DNA of 5,407 nt from the NCBI GenBank assembly GCA_020343635.1, contig CP070804.1, positions 133,636 to 139,042 of the forward strand, written 5' to 3'. The notes under the pieces were generated by a model. It saw only the letters and a list, made by a program, of their open reading frames with translations, ran no database searches and was not told where the DNA came from. This stretch comes from Candidatus Aenigmatarchaeota archaeon (GTDB lineage: Archaea > Aenigmatarchaeota > Aenigmatarchaeia > QMZP01 > JAFGSV01). How positions within the stretch are numbered: the first letter of the stretch is position 1; each line of letters starts with the position of its first letter. Position numbers and translations under genes: made by a program. Of this stretch, positions 1 to 4,841 are shown piece by piece.

Positions 1-22
1 AACCAGACTAGACTACAGTCGC

Positions 23-32
23 AAAAATAAAA
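23..32 (-). terminator. T-rich terminator downstream of tRNA-Ser
   Basis: Immediately 3' of the tRNA the transcribed strand reads CTCTTTTATTTTTGC. Runs of T are sufficient for archaeal RNA polymerase termination, so this is the likely end of the tRNA transcript. The assignment rests on composition and position only. Confidence 0.5.
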
Positions 33-49
33 GAGCGCTGAGGGAGGGA

Positions 50-118
50 ATCCCAGAACCGCGCGGAAGCGTATTTTCCGCGAACGCTTTAGCATGTTTA
101 CATATGCTAAAGGGTTCC
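50..118 (-). other. tRNA intron 2 (69 nt, position 59/60, T-loop)
   Basis: Removing these 69 nt joins TTCAAA to T60 and rebuilds a 7-nt T-loop between GAGGG and CCCTC. The precursor shows a complete hBHBh' motif. The T-stem is the outer helix. Exon TTCA pairs with intron TGGG as the 4-bp centre (two G-U). The 3-nt bulges are AAG and ATT, and GAACC/GGTTC is the inner helix. Inside lie two further hairpins: a 9-bp stem CTTTAGCAT/ATGCTAAAG (112-104 with 95-87, 8-nt loop) and a 7-bp stem CGCGGAA/TTCCGCG (82-76 with 68-62, 7-nt loop). The whole intron therefore looks like a three-way junction. No box C, box D or open reading frame of note is present. Confidence 0.88.
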
Positions 119-158
119 TTTGAACCCTCGAGTGCCGAAGCACACAAGGTTAGCAACC

Positions 159-187
159 TTACGCACCTCCATAAACCTATGAAGATT
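159..187 (-). other. tRNA intron 1 (29 nt, position 29/30, anticodon stem)
   Basis: Removing these 29 nt joins GGCGCAA to GGTTGC and restores the anticodon stem CAAGG/CCTTG. The precursor folds as a relaxed BHB. Exon GCGC (nt 24-27) pairs with intron GCGT through 4 bp including one G-U. A 3-nt bulge AAA lies at the 5' site and AAG at the 3' site, and an intron-internal 8-bp helix ATCTTCAT/ATGGAGGT has a 6-nt loop. Cutting after the second bulge base on each side gives exactly these ends. The outer helix of the full motif is not evident. Because A residues repeat at both ends, sequence alone would allow shifts of 1-2 nt; the BHB geometry decides the choice. Confidence 0.85.
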
Positions 188-254
188 TTGCGCCTTGAAC
201 CCGACTCGGCCACCTCAGCACATCTTCGAATCTTTGCAACTTGTTATTTTGTGG

Positions 255-264
255 TTTTATATCC
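255..264 (-). promoter_or_regulatory. TATA-like box of the tRNA-Ser gene
   Basis: On the minus strand GGATATAAAA lies 36-45 nt before the first base of the tRNA, in an AT-rich gap. At the usual archaeal spacing of about 25-27 nt, transcription would begin some 13 nt before the tRNA 5' end, leaving a short leader for RNase P. The box is inferred from sequence and position. Confidence 0.45.
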
Positions 265-307
265 TTTAAAACCTTAAACCTCCATTGCATTTTTAAATCC
301 GATTATT

Positions 308-320
308 ATAATTATAAAAA
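308..320 (+). promoter_or_regulatory. TATA-like box of the PRC-barrel gene
   Basis: ATAATTATAAAAA sits about 50 nt before the ATG at 367 and 35 nt before the strong ribosome binding site. A start about 27 nt downstream (near 341) would give a leader of roughly 25 nt, just enough to contain the Shine-Dalgarno sequence. The 220-366 gap otherwise shows only AT-rich sequence shared with the divergent tRNA promoter. Confidence 0.5.
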
Positions 321-353
321 CCTTTAATCTCAATAACAATTGACTGATAATCA

Positions 354-360
354 GAGGAGG
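354..360 (+). promoter_or_regulatory. Strong Shine-Dalgarno deciding the PRC-barrel start
   Basis: GAGGAGG, 6 nt before the ATG at 367, is close to a full complement of the 16S rRNA 3' end. It is the only strong ribosome binding site in the window; the other genes have weak or absent ones. It rules out the upstream in-frame TTG at 340. Confidence 0.85.
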
Positions 361-366
361 TTTACT

Positions 367-669
367 ATGGCTATACAGGTTTCAAGCATTTCGGACACTT
401 ACTCAAAGGATGTCTTCACAGACAGGGGTTTCTTCTGCGGAAAGGTTGAGGACGTCGAGTGCGACCTTAAGAGGTTCAAGATAAGGTCTCTTGTGATAAG
501 GGCCATAAAGGGCTCATATCTGAGCAAGATGCTCGGTGACAAGAAGGGAGTCGTTATCCCGTTCCCCATGGTGCACGCGGTTGGTGACATAATACTGATA
601 AAGCACATATCCGCGCCGACTGCCGAAGAGACGACATCGCTGCCTGAATCCGGTCCAGAAGCAGCATAA
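367..669 (+). CDS. PRC-barrel domain protein
   Basis: A 100-aa soluble protein. Residues 1-80 look like a single PRC-barrel, a small beta-barrel found in archaea as stand-alone proteins. Typical elements are VSSISDTYSKDVFTDRG (residues 5-21), then GKVEDVECDL (25-34) and GVVIPFPMVHAVGDIILI (61-78), matching the usual pattern of a strand, a G-x-V-x-D turn and a closing 'GD-hydrophobic' strand. The last 20 residues are a Pro/Glu/Ser-rich flexible tail. The start at 367 is chosen because GAGGAGG (354-360) lies 6 nt upstream; a TTG codon at 340 in frame would put that Shine-Dalgarno inside the gene. Stand-alone archaeal PRC-barrel proteins include CdpB, which binds SepF in haloarchaeal cell division. 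Whether this one does so cannot be told from sequence; the gene is monocistronic or leads into the Sua5-type gene 65 nt downstream. Confidence 0.85.
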   Translation: MAIQVSSISDTYSKDVFTDRGFFCGKVEDVECDLKRFKIRSLVIRAIKGSYLSKMLGDKKGVVIPFPMVHAVGDIILIKHISAPTAEETTSLPESGPEAA

Positions 670-676
670 GCTGCTT
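659..676 (+). repeat. Small hairpin spanning the PRC-barrel stop codon
   Basis: AAGCAG (659-664) and CTGCTT (671-676) are exact complements with a 6-nt loop that contains the TAA stop. The stem is short and may be a chance product of the alanine codons, but together with the hairpin at 689-710 it makes the gene's 3' end strongly structured. Confidence 0.4.
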
Positions 677-688
677 AAATCCTCTTTA

Positions 689-710
689 GTCCTGCTTTTT
701 CAGGCAGGAC
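689..710 (+). repeat. Perfect 7-bp hairpin between PRC-barrel and Sua5-type genes
   Basis: GTCCTGC (689-695) pairs exactly with GCAGGAC (704-710) around an 8-nt loop TTTTTCAG. It lies 20 nt after the PRC-barrel stop and 25 nt before the next start. No T-run follows it, so it is not a classical intrinsic terminator. It may be a 3'-end stabilising or processing element, or a leader structure for the next gene. Confidence 0.5.
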
Positions 711-734
711 AACAGTTACAATTCTAAAGAATTT

Positions 735-1328
735 ATGGTTCTCATGGAAATACTGAAACTTTATGATGTTCTGAAAAAATCCGATACCCGTAAGAAGGTT
801 TTGGCAGGCATAAGGTCAGGCAGGATTTTCGTGTATCCGACCGACACAATATACGGGACAGGATGCAACGCTGAAGATGCAAAGGCTGTCGAAAGGATAA
901 GGCTGGCCAAGGGCAGGGAAGAGACCAAGATGTTCTCTGTCATAGCGCCCGGAAAGGAATGGATACGGAAACATGCGAAAGTCGGGAAGGTAAATATGGG
1001 CCTGATAGACAAACTGCTTCCCGGTCCCTACACACTGATACTCGATGCCAATACAAAGTCGCCAAAGCCCGTGATCTCCCCTGAGAAGTCACTTGGCGTA
1101 AGGATTCCGAGGCATCCGTTCACGGACATAGTGATGGAGGCCGGCGTGCCTTTCGTGACCACTTCAGTGAACCTAAGAGGCGAACCCCCGGTTACAAAGA
1201 TATCTGACATTCCCGGAAGCATGAAGGGCTTCGTGGACATCGCTATAGACTCCGGAACGATAGAGGGGAACCCATCAAGGATATTCGACCTGAGAGCCAA
1301 TGACGTGCATGTCATTACAAGGCGTTAG
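735..1328 (+). CDS. YrdC/Sua5-type threonylcarbamoyl-AMP synthase
   Basis: This enzyme makes L-threonylcarbamoyladenylate from threonine, bicarbonate and ATP, the first step in forming t6A at position 37 of tRNAs that read ANN codons; the KEOPS complex then transfers the group. Visible YrdC-fold motifs are YPTDTIYGTGC (34-44), the KxR pair in LAKGRE (K59, R61), LLPGPYTLIL (94-103), GVRIPRHP (121-128) and SVN (144-146), the SxN partner of the KxR motif. At 197 aa it is a YrdC-only protein without the extra C-terminal Sua5 domain. The usual PSTIVD segment reads PSRIFD here (180-185). ATG at 735 and ATG at 744 are both possible; neither has a clear ribosome binding site. The 3' end overlaps the convergent DUF368 gene by 3 bases. 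Confidence 0.88.
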   Translation: MVLMEILKLYDVLKKSDTRKKVLAGIRSGRIFVYPTDTIYGTGCNAEDAKAVERIRLAKGREETKMFSVIAPGKEWIRKHAKVGKVNMGLIDKLLPGPYTLILDANTKSPKPVISPEKSLGVRIPRHPFTDIVMEAGVPFVTTSVNLRGEPPVTKISDIPGSMKGFVDIAIDSGTIEGNPSRIFDLRANDVHVITRR

Positions 1329-2176
1329 GACTTTCCGACTTTTCCTGCCACTTTCTCCAGCATCACTACGGTAAAGAACCCCGTCAGTGCGGAAGCGATG
1401 ACGACCGGAAGCGTGTACGCATTGGAGATTACGTTCTCATAAGGTAGCCTCAGCGCCCCAAGCATAAGTCCCAGCAAGCACGACATGGTCACGGCCTTGT
1501 AGTTGCGCAGCAGATATCCGAGAACCTTTGACATGACGAAAAGGCCCGTAATTGCGCCGATCAGGAATACCGTGATCAGGGGTACGTTTACAGAGTGCAG
1601 GACTCCCAGCATGTATTCGTACTGCCCCAGGAAGAAGAGTATGAAAGCGCCCGATATTCCCGGCAGCATCATAGCGCATATGGCTATGAATCCTGAGAAG
1701 AATATGACCGGCAGTGAGTGGGATGACTGCAGCGTTCCAAGACCCACGAAAATGAATGCGAATGCAAATCCAATAATCCCTGATACGATTATGACCGGGC
1801 TTATCCTGCCTACATACCTGTACACGAAGCCCGCCGATGCCAGGATGAGGCCGAAGAAGAATGCATACGTGTTCGCAGGGTACGTCCCCATGAAGAACCT
1901 GATGACCCACGACATCGCAAGGAATGCTATAGCCACGCCCACAAGCACGGTAACAAGGAAGAGAGAATCCATCCTCTCAAGCACTTCCCTCTTGTTTTTC
2001 GCCAGGAACAGTTCCTTCAGCGAGCGAGGGGTTATGGCGTTTATCGCGAAGATGAGCCTCTCATATATCCCTGTTATGAGCGCTATGGTGCCCCCGGAGA
2101 CACCCGGCACTATGTCGGCCATGCCCATGAAAATGCCGCGCAGAAACACGAGCAGCAATTCCTTAATTCCTTTCAT
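1325..2176 (-). CDS. DUF368 membrane protein (PopT-type polyprenyl-phosphate translocase)
   Basis: A 283-aa integral membrane protein of the DUF368 family. It shows the family's two related signatures: RGIFMGMADIVPGVSGGT (13-30) and MLPGISGAFILFFLGQYEY (170-188), an internal duplication with PGxSG re-entrant-type turns. Between and after them are hydrophobic stretches at about 71-95, 102-120, 127-147, 198-218, 226-243 and 254-274. The 48-70 loop is charged. Bacterial DUF368 members have been shown to move undecaprenyl phosphate back across the cytoplasmic membrane. In an archaeon the cargo would be the polyprenyl or dolichyl phosphate used for glycosylation; that is inference. Length is normal and all parts are present. 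It converges on the Sua5-type gene and diverges from eL33 across a 73-nt gap. A long open frame on the opposite strand is a shadow. Confidence 0.9.
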   Translation of the reverse strand: MKGIKELLLVFLRGIFMGMADIVPGVSGGTIALITGIYERLIFAINAITPRSLKELFLAKNKREVLERMDSLFLVTVLVGVAIAFLAMSWVIRFFMGTYPANTYAFFFGLILASAGFVYRYVGRISPVIIVSGIIGFAFAFIFVGLGTLQSSHSLPVIFFSGFIAICAMMLPGISGAFILFFLGQYEYMLGVLHSVNVPLITVFLIGAITGLFVMSKVLGYLLRNYKAVTMSCLLGLMLGALRLPYENVISNAYTLPVVIASALTGFFTVVMLEKVAGKVGKS

Positions 2177-2188
2177 AATCTTAATAAC

Positions 2189-2200
2189 AGCCCCCTATTT
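2189..2200 (-). promoter_or_regulatory. Upstream element AAATAGGGGGCT of the DUF368 gene
   Basis: On the minus strand this 12-mer ends 12 nt before the DUF368 start codon. The identical 12-mer precedes the unknown gene at 4296-4832. The AT part (TTTTAAATA) may be the TATA box of a nearly leaderless transcript. Alternatively GGGGG may act as a ribosome binding site by pairing with CCUCC through one G-U. The two readings cannot be separated from sequence. Confidence 0.5.
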
Positions 2201-2202
2201 AA

Positions 2203-2219
2203 AACATTTAAAAATAACC
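2203..2219 (+). promoter_or_regulatory. TATA-like region of the eL33 gene
   Basis: The AT-rich stretch including ATTTAAAAATA lies 30-45 nt before the eL33 ATG within the 73-nt divergent gap, at a distance that suits an archaeal TATA box with a short leader. The same bases on the other strand serve the DUF368 gene, so both promoters appear packed back to back. Confidence 0.4.
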
Positions 2220-2249
2220 CGGGCAATTATACTTGTCAAGGCGAATAAC

Positions 2250-2510
2250 ATGCAAGCAAAGGTACTTAACTTCAGGCAGGGCAGGCATACACAGAAGACC
2301 AACCAGTTGCTGCTTTCGGTCAAGGACGTTGACAGCAGGGCGGCCGCCTCCAAGCTCACCGGAAAGAAGGTGATCTGGAAGACCAGGTCAGGAAAGGTAA
2401 TCGCTGGGAAGATCGCGTCTCCCCACGGAAACAACGGAGTTCTCAGGGCAAGGTTCTCTAGAGGCATCTCCGGCGAGGCTATCGGAAAAGAAGTGGAAAT
2501 AAGCGAATAA
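2250..2510 (+). CDS. rpl35ae: Large-subunit ribosomal protein eL33 (L35Ae)
   Basis: An 86-aa basic protein of the L35Ae family, a 50S subunit component shared by archaea and eukaryotes and absent from bacteria. The conserved core is KKVIWKTRSGKVIAGKIAS (39-57) followed by PHGNNGVLRARF (58-69), the family's 'G-x-HGN-x-G-x-VRARF' signature, and the end GEAIGKEVEI (75-84). The N-terminus opens with a strand and a 'TNQLLL' segment as in relatives. The ATG at 2250 is chosen because it gives the normal family length; the open frame extends far upstream as a shadow of the DUF368 gene. No strong Shine-Dalgarno is seen. Trm1 follows after 28 nt on the same strand, so the two are probably co-transcribed. 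Confidence 0.93.
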   Translation: MQAKVLNFRQGRHTQKTNQLLLSVKDVDSRAAASKLTGKKVIWKTRSGKVIAGKIASPHGNNGVLRARFSRGISGEAIGKEVEISE

Positions 2511-2538
2511 ATTTCTTTCTTGACAACAAAAAGAAGGT

Positions 2539-3630
2539 ATGACTATTATTAACGAAGGCAGCGCCTCGATATACGTACCGAGGCAGCCGATGACGAAGAG
2601 GGCGGAGGCGTTCTACAATCCGGAGATGGAATACCAGAGGGACATCACCATGTCAGCTCTGCGCGTCTTCCAGAAGAGAGCGGGCCCTCTTGCTGTATGT
2701 GATCCCTTGGCAGGCACGGGCGTCAGGAGCATCCGCATCGCCAAGGAAGTTCCCGGCATCGGGAGCATCGTGGCGAACGACCTGAACCCCCTTGCTGTCA
2801 GGGTGCTGAAGAAAAACGTGCATGCCCAGAGACTTGGCAGACTTATAGACATCAGGAACCGGAACGCGAACGACCTTTTCCTGGAACATCCAAGGGGTTT
2901 CGATTTTATCGACATAGACCCTTTCGGATCTCCGATAAACTACGTCTTCAACTCTGGATATGCGCTAAAATCCAGGTCCATGCTCGCCTGCACGGCAACG
3001 GACACGGGCGCTTTATGCGGGGCGTTTCCCTCGACGTGCTTCAGCAGGTACGGGATAAGGGCGTATAAGACGGATTTCTACAAGGAGCTGGGCGTGCGCG
3101 TGCTGACGACATCTGTCATGCTCGAGTTGTCAAAGCACGGCATGGCATTCACGCCTGCGTATGCGCATGCAAACCATTACTTCAGGACAATAGGGCAGGT
3201 CCGCAAGAGCAAGAGTGCCGTAACAGAGCAGTTCAGGGAAATAAGGTTCGTGTTTTACTGCCCCTCATGCCTGTACCGTTCAAGCGAGACGAACAGGGAG
3301 TGTCCCGGCTGCGGGAGGAGGATGCATATCATGGGGCCCCTATGGTCAGGGAAGATAAAGGACAGTAAATTCTGCATGGAAATGCTGAAAGAACTGGAAA
3401 TGGCCGGGTACAGGAAGACAAAGGAACTCAGGACAGCCATTGATGAGATAGATGAACCTTTCTACTATGATCTTCACAGGTTATTCAGGGCACGCAGGAG
3501 GTCACCAAAAAGGATGGAAGATATCATGAACACATTGGAGGATAGCGGTTTTGTCGTCTCCAGAACACGCTTTTCAGGTACGGGCTTAAAGACAAACGCC
3601 CCTTACAAAAAGATCATTTCTCTTCTTTAG
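2539..3630 (+). CDS. trm1: tRNA (guanine26-N2)-dimethyltransferase Trm1
   Basis: Trm1 uses S-adenosylmethionine to convert G26 of tRNA to m2,2G. The protein is 363 aa, about normal for archaea. In order: the N-terminal EGSASIYVP and FYNPEMEYQRD (25-35); the SAM-binding loop DPLAGTGVRSIR (55-66); ND at 80-81; catalytic motif DIDPFGSP (125-132); and CTATDTGALCGAFP (151-164), close to the family consensus. HYFR follows (213-216). A CPSC/CPGC zinc ribbon (C241, C244, C255, C258) precedes GPLW (267-270), and the family's terminal SRTRFSGTGLKTNAP ends the protein (341-355). All key parts are present. AAGAAGG ends 2 nt before the ATG, an unusually close ribosome binding site. The gene lies 28 nt after eL33, and its last 17 bases overlap the convergent unknown gene. 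The tRNASer in this window has G26, so it is a potential substrate. Confidence 0.97.
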   Translation: MTIINEGSASIYVPRQPMTKRAEAFYNPEMEYQRDITMSALRVFQKRAGPLAVCDPLAGTGVRSIRIAKEVPGIGSIVANDLNPLAVRVLKKNVHAQRLGRLIDIRNRNANDLFLEHPRGFDFIDIDPFGSPINYVFNSGYALKSRSMLACTATDTGALCGAFPSTCFSRYGIRAYKTDFYKELGVRVLTTSVMLELSKHGMAFTPAYAHANHYFRTIGQVRKSKSAVTEQFREIRFVFYCPSCLYRSSETNRECPGCGRRMHIMGPLWSGKIKDSKFCMEMLKELEMAGYRKTKELRTAIDEIDEPFYYDLHRLFRARRRSPKRMEDIMNTLEDSGFVVSRTRFSGTGLKTNAPYKKIISLL

Positions 3631-4303
3631 GCTCTTCGGCCCCCGGCTCTGCCGATTCTTCTCCCGCCTTCTGCTTCACCTCTGGTGAAGATTCTGCAGT
3701 TTCAGGCTCTTTCTCAGGTTCACTCTCCCTTTTAGTTCCGGGGGCCATTCCTGTTCTTCTCATCAGGCCCTCCATCAGTTCATCTTCCTTGAGCTCCTCT
3801 ATGACCGCCTCAGGAGTTGTCACGGTCTTCATGCCGTAGTTCTCCTTGCACCAGTTCATGAACTTCTCCAGATAGTCCCTGCACAACTTTATCTGCATTT
3901 CTCTGATCTTGTTGTAGAACAAATAGTTGTAAAGCACCCAGATGTACTTGGTGAACCAGTTGCTGGGTTCGAATTCATGCTTCACCTCTCCATAGATTTC
4001 CAGGCTGAAGTCCCCGTCCTTCTTTCCCTTTGAAACAAAACCAAGAGCCCTGAGGTCTGTCCACATGGTCGAGAACCTGCTTAATTCCTTCTTGGTTTTC
4101 CACTCGTTGTAAAACCTTATGGGGTCCCCAGTGTAGTCCCACAGAAGCTTCCTCTCCCAGCATCTCGTGCTGGAGACGTCGAACTGGAACCTCAGGGTCT
4201 CCCTGAAATTCTTAAGAAAGCCGATAGGATCCTCACCTTTGTAATATATCCAAACGTATCTTCTAGGGACGAGGCACTCGTCCACTATAACCAGCTTACC
4301 CAT
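3614..4303 (-). CDS. Uncharacterised protein with acidic tail, paralogue of its upstream neighbour
   Basis: I do not recognise this 229-aa protein. Residues 1-157 form an aromatic-rich domain with no membrane segment or signal peptide: VWIYYKGEDP (17-26), LLWDYTGDPIRF (53-64), KELSRFS (72-78), WFTKYIWVLYNYLFYNKIRE (116-135) and CKENYG (152-157). These blocks line up in order with the upstream gene's product, so the two look like tandem duplicates. Residues 190-229 are a low-complexity Glu/Pro/Ser/Lys tail, probably disordered, that the neighbour lacks. Its ATG lies inside the neighbour's stop region (ATGGGTAA, 8-base overlap), which points to translational coupling in one operon. The 3' end overlaps convergent trm1 by 17 bases. 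The helix-rich, aromatic C-terminal part could mediate pairing of the two proteins; that is a guess. Confidence 0.8.
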   Translation of the reverse strand: MGKLVIVDECLVPRRYVWIYYKGEDPIGFLKNFRETLRFQFDVSSTRCWERKLLWDYTGDPIRFYNEWKTKKELSRFSTMWTDLRALGFVSKGKKDGDFSLEIYGEVKHEFEPSNWFTKYIWVLYNYLFYNKIREMQIKLCRDYLEKFMNWCKENYGMKTVTTPEAVIEELKEDELMEGLMRRTGMAPGTKRESEPEKEPETAESSPEVKQKAGEESAEPGAEEPKEEK

Positions 4304-4832
4304 ACTGTTCCCTTAAATCTCTGAAGTATTGTTCCAGCTGCTGCTGCAACATGACCAAAAGGTTTCTTCCTTCGAGTATGTACTCCCTTCTTTTGTTGTG
4401 GTAAAACAGCCTGTGCCAGAAGACCCTCAGCATCTCGTAGAATATGGTCCTCTGCCACAAAGTGTCCTGGGGATACTCTGTCCTGAGAAGAGGCCTTATG
4501 GTTACGGAAGCCTTCCCTGCCTTTTCACTGCCCTCACCCTTGACATCCATCCTGATTAGGTAGTATGTGAACTTGTCAAGGTCCCTGTGAAGGAAGAATC
4601 TTACCCGGAACTTCTCTTTATCCCCGGATACCCCCCAGTCGTATATCTCCTCATGCGTGTCAGCGTCGGTGGCATTGAAGATAGCCTTTGCGAGTTCCCT
4701 CGCCTTGGGATAGAGTTTTGCAGGATTTGGCCCCATATAAGTGTGAATAGAACGGGGGGAACCCTTGGCGGGCCCCTTGGGAGGATATATCTCCTCCTCG
4801 ATCACCATTTTCATTCTTGCGAGTATAGGCAT
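4296..4832 (-). CDS. Uncharacterised protein, first of a tandem paralogous pair
   Basis: I do not recognise this 178-aa protein. It appears soluble. Visible blocks are EEEIYPPKGP (12-21), IHTYMGPNP (29-37), EEIYDWGVSGDKEKFRVRFF (61-80), RDLDKFTYY (83-91), a Gly/Ser/Lys turn (98-107), YPQDTLWQRTIFYEMLRVFW (120-139) and LFYHNKRRE (142-150). A likely helix runs to the end, LREQYG (173-178). The spacing of predicted strands followed by two helices is repeated in the downstream gene. ATG at 4832 is taken as the start, but in-frame ATGs at 4814 and 4808 are possible and would drop six or eight residues. An AAATAGGGGGCT element lies 9 nt upstream. It heads a two-gene minus-strand operon and diverges from the small membrane protein gene. 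Confidence 0.8.
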   Translation of the reverse strand: MPILARMKMVIEEEIYPPKGPAKGSPRSIHTYMGPNPAKLYPKARELAKAIFNATDADTHEEIYDWGVSGDKEKFRVRFFLHRDLDKFTYYLIRMDVKGEGSEKAGKASVTIRPLLRTEYPQDTLWQRTIFYEMLRVFWHRLFYHNKRREYILEGRNLLVMLQQQLEQYFRDLREQYG

Positions 4833-4841
4833 ACTGAATCT

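Larger units (their letters stand above)
36..219 (-). tRNA. tRNA-Ser(GCT) with two introns
   Basis: This tRNA decodes serine AGC/AGT codons. Read on the minus strand, GCTGAGG (219-213) pairs perfectly with CCTCAGC (43-37) as the acceptor stem, followed by discriminator G at 36; no CCA is encoded. The D-arm is GCC/GGC with a 13-nt loop (210-192), then G26 at 191. The anticodon stem CAAGG/CCTTG forms only after removing an intron; the loop TTGCTAA (156-150) has anticodon GCT at 154-152. A long variable arm (144-130) has stem GTGC/GCAC with a TTCG loop, as expected of class II tRNASer. The T-stem GAGGG (129-125) pairs with CCCTC (48-44) only after removing a second intron, giving the standard T-loop TTCAAAT. 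Exons are 219-188, 158-119 and 49-36, totalling 86 nt, the normal size for tRNASer. Every stem closes perfectly, so I am confident of the identity. It stands alone, divergent from the PRC-barrel gene. Confidence 0.93.

Noticed and set aside
50..118. Box C/D guide RNA hidden in the tRNA intron
   Set aside because: No RUGAUGA or CUGA boxes were found in either intron.
13..213. 66-codon open frame on the minus strand
   Set aside because: It lies across the tRNA-Ser gene and both introns; the tRNA folds perfectly and accounts for the sequence.
721..732. Palindrome ATTCTAAAGAAT before the Sua5-type start
   Set aside because: Two 5-base arms with a 2-base centre in AT-rich sequence; likely chance, with no second copy seen.
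1437..1910. 157-codon minus-strand frame inside the DUF368 gene
   Set aside because: Shifted frame of a clearly coding region, with an unlikely His/Arg/Cys-rich composition.
1503..2249. Long plus-strand open frame leading into eL33
   Set aside because: It is antisense to the DUF368 gene, whose family motifs are intact; only the last 86 codons, from ATG 2250, are the real eL33 gene.
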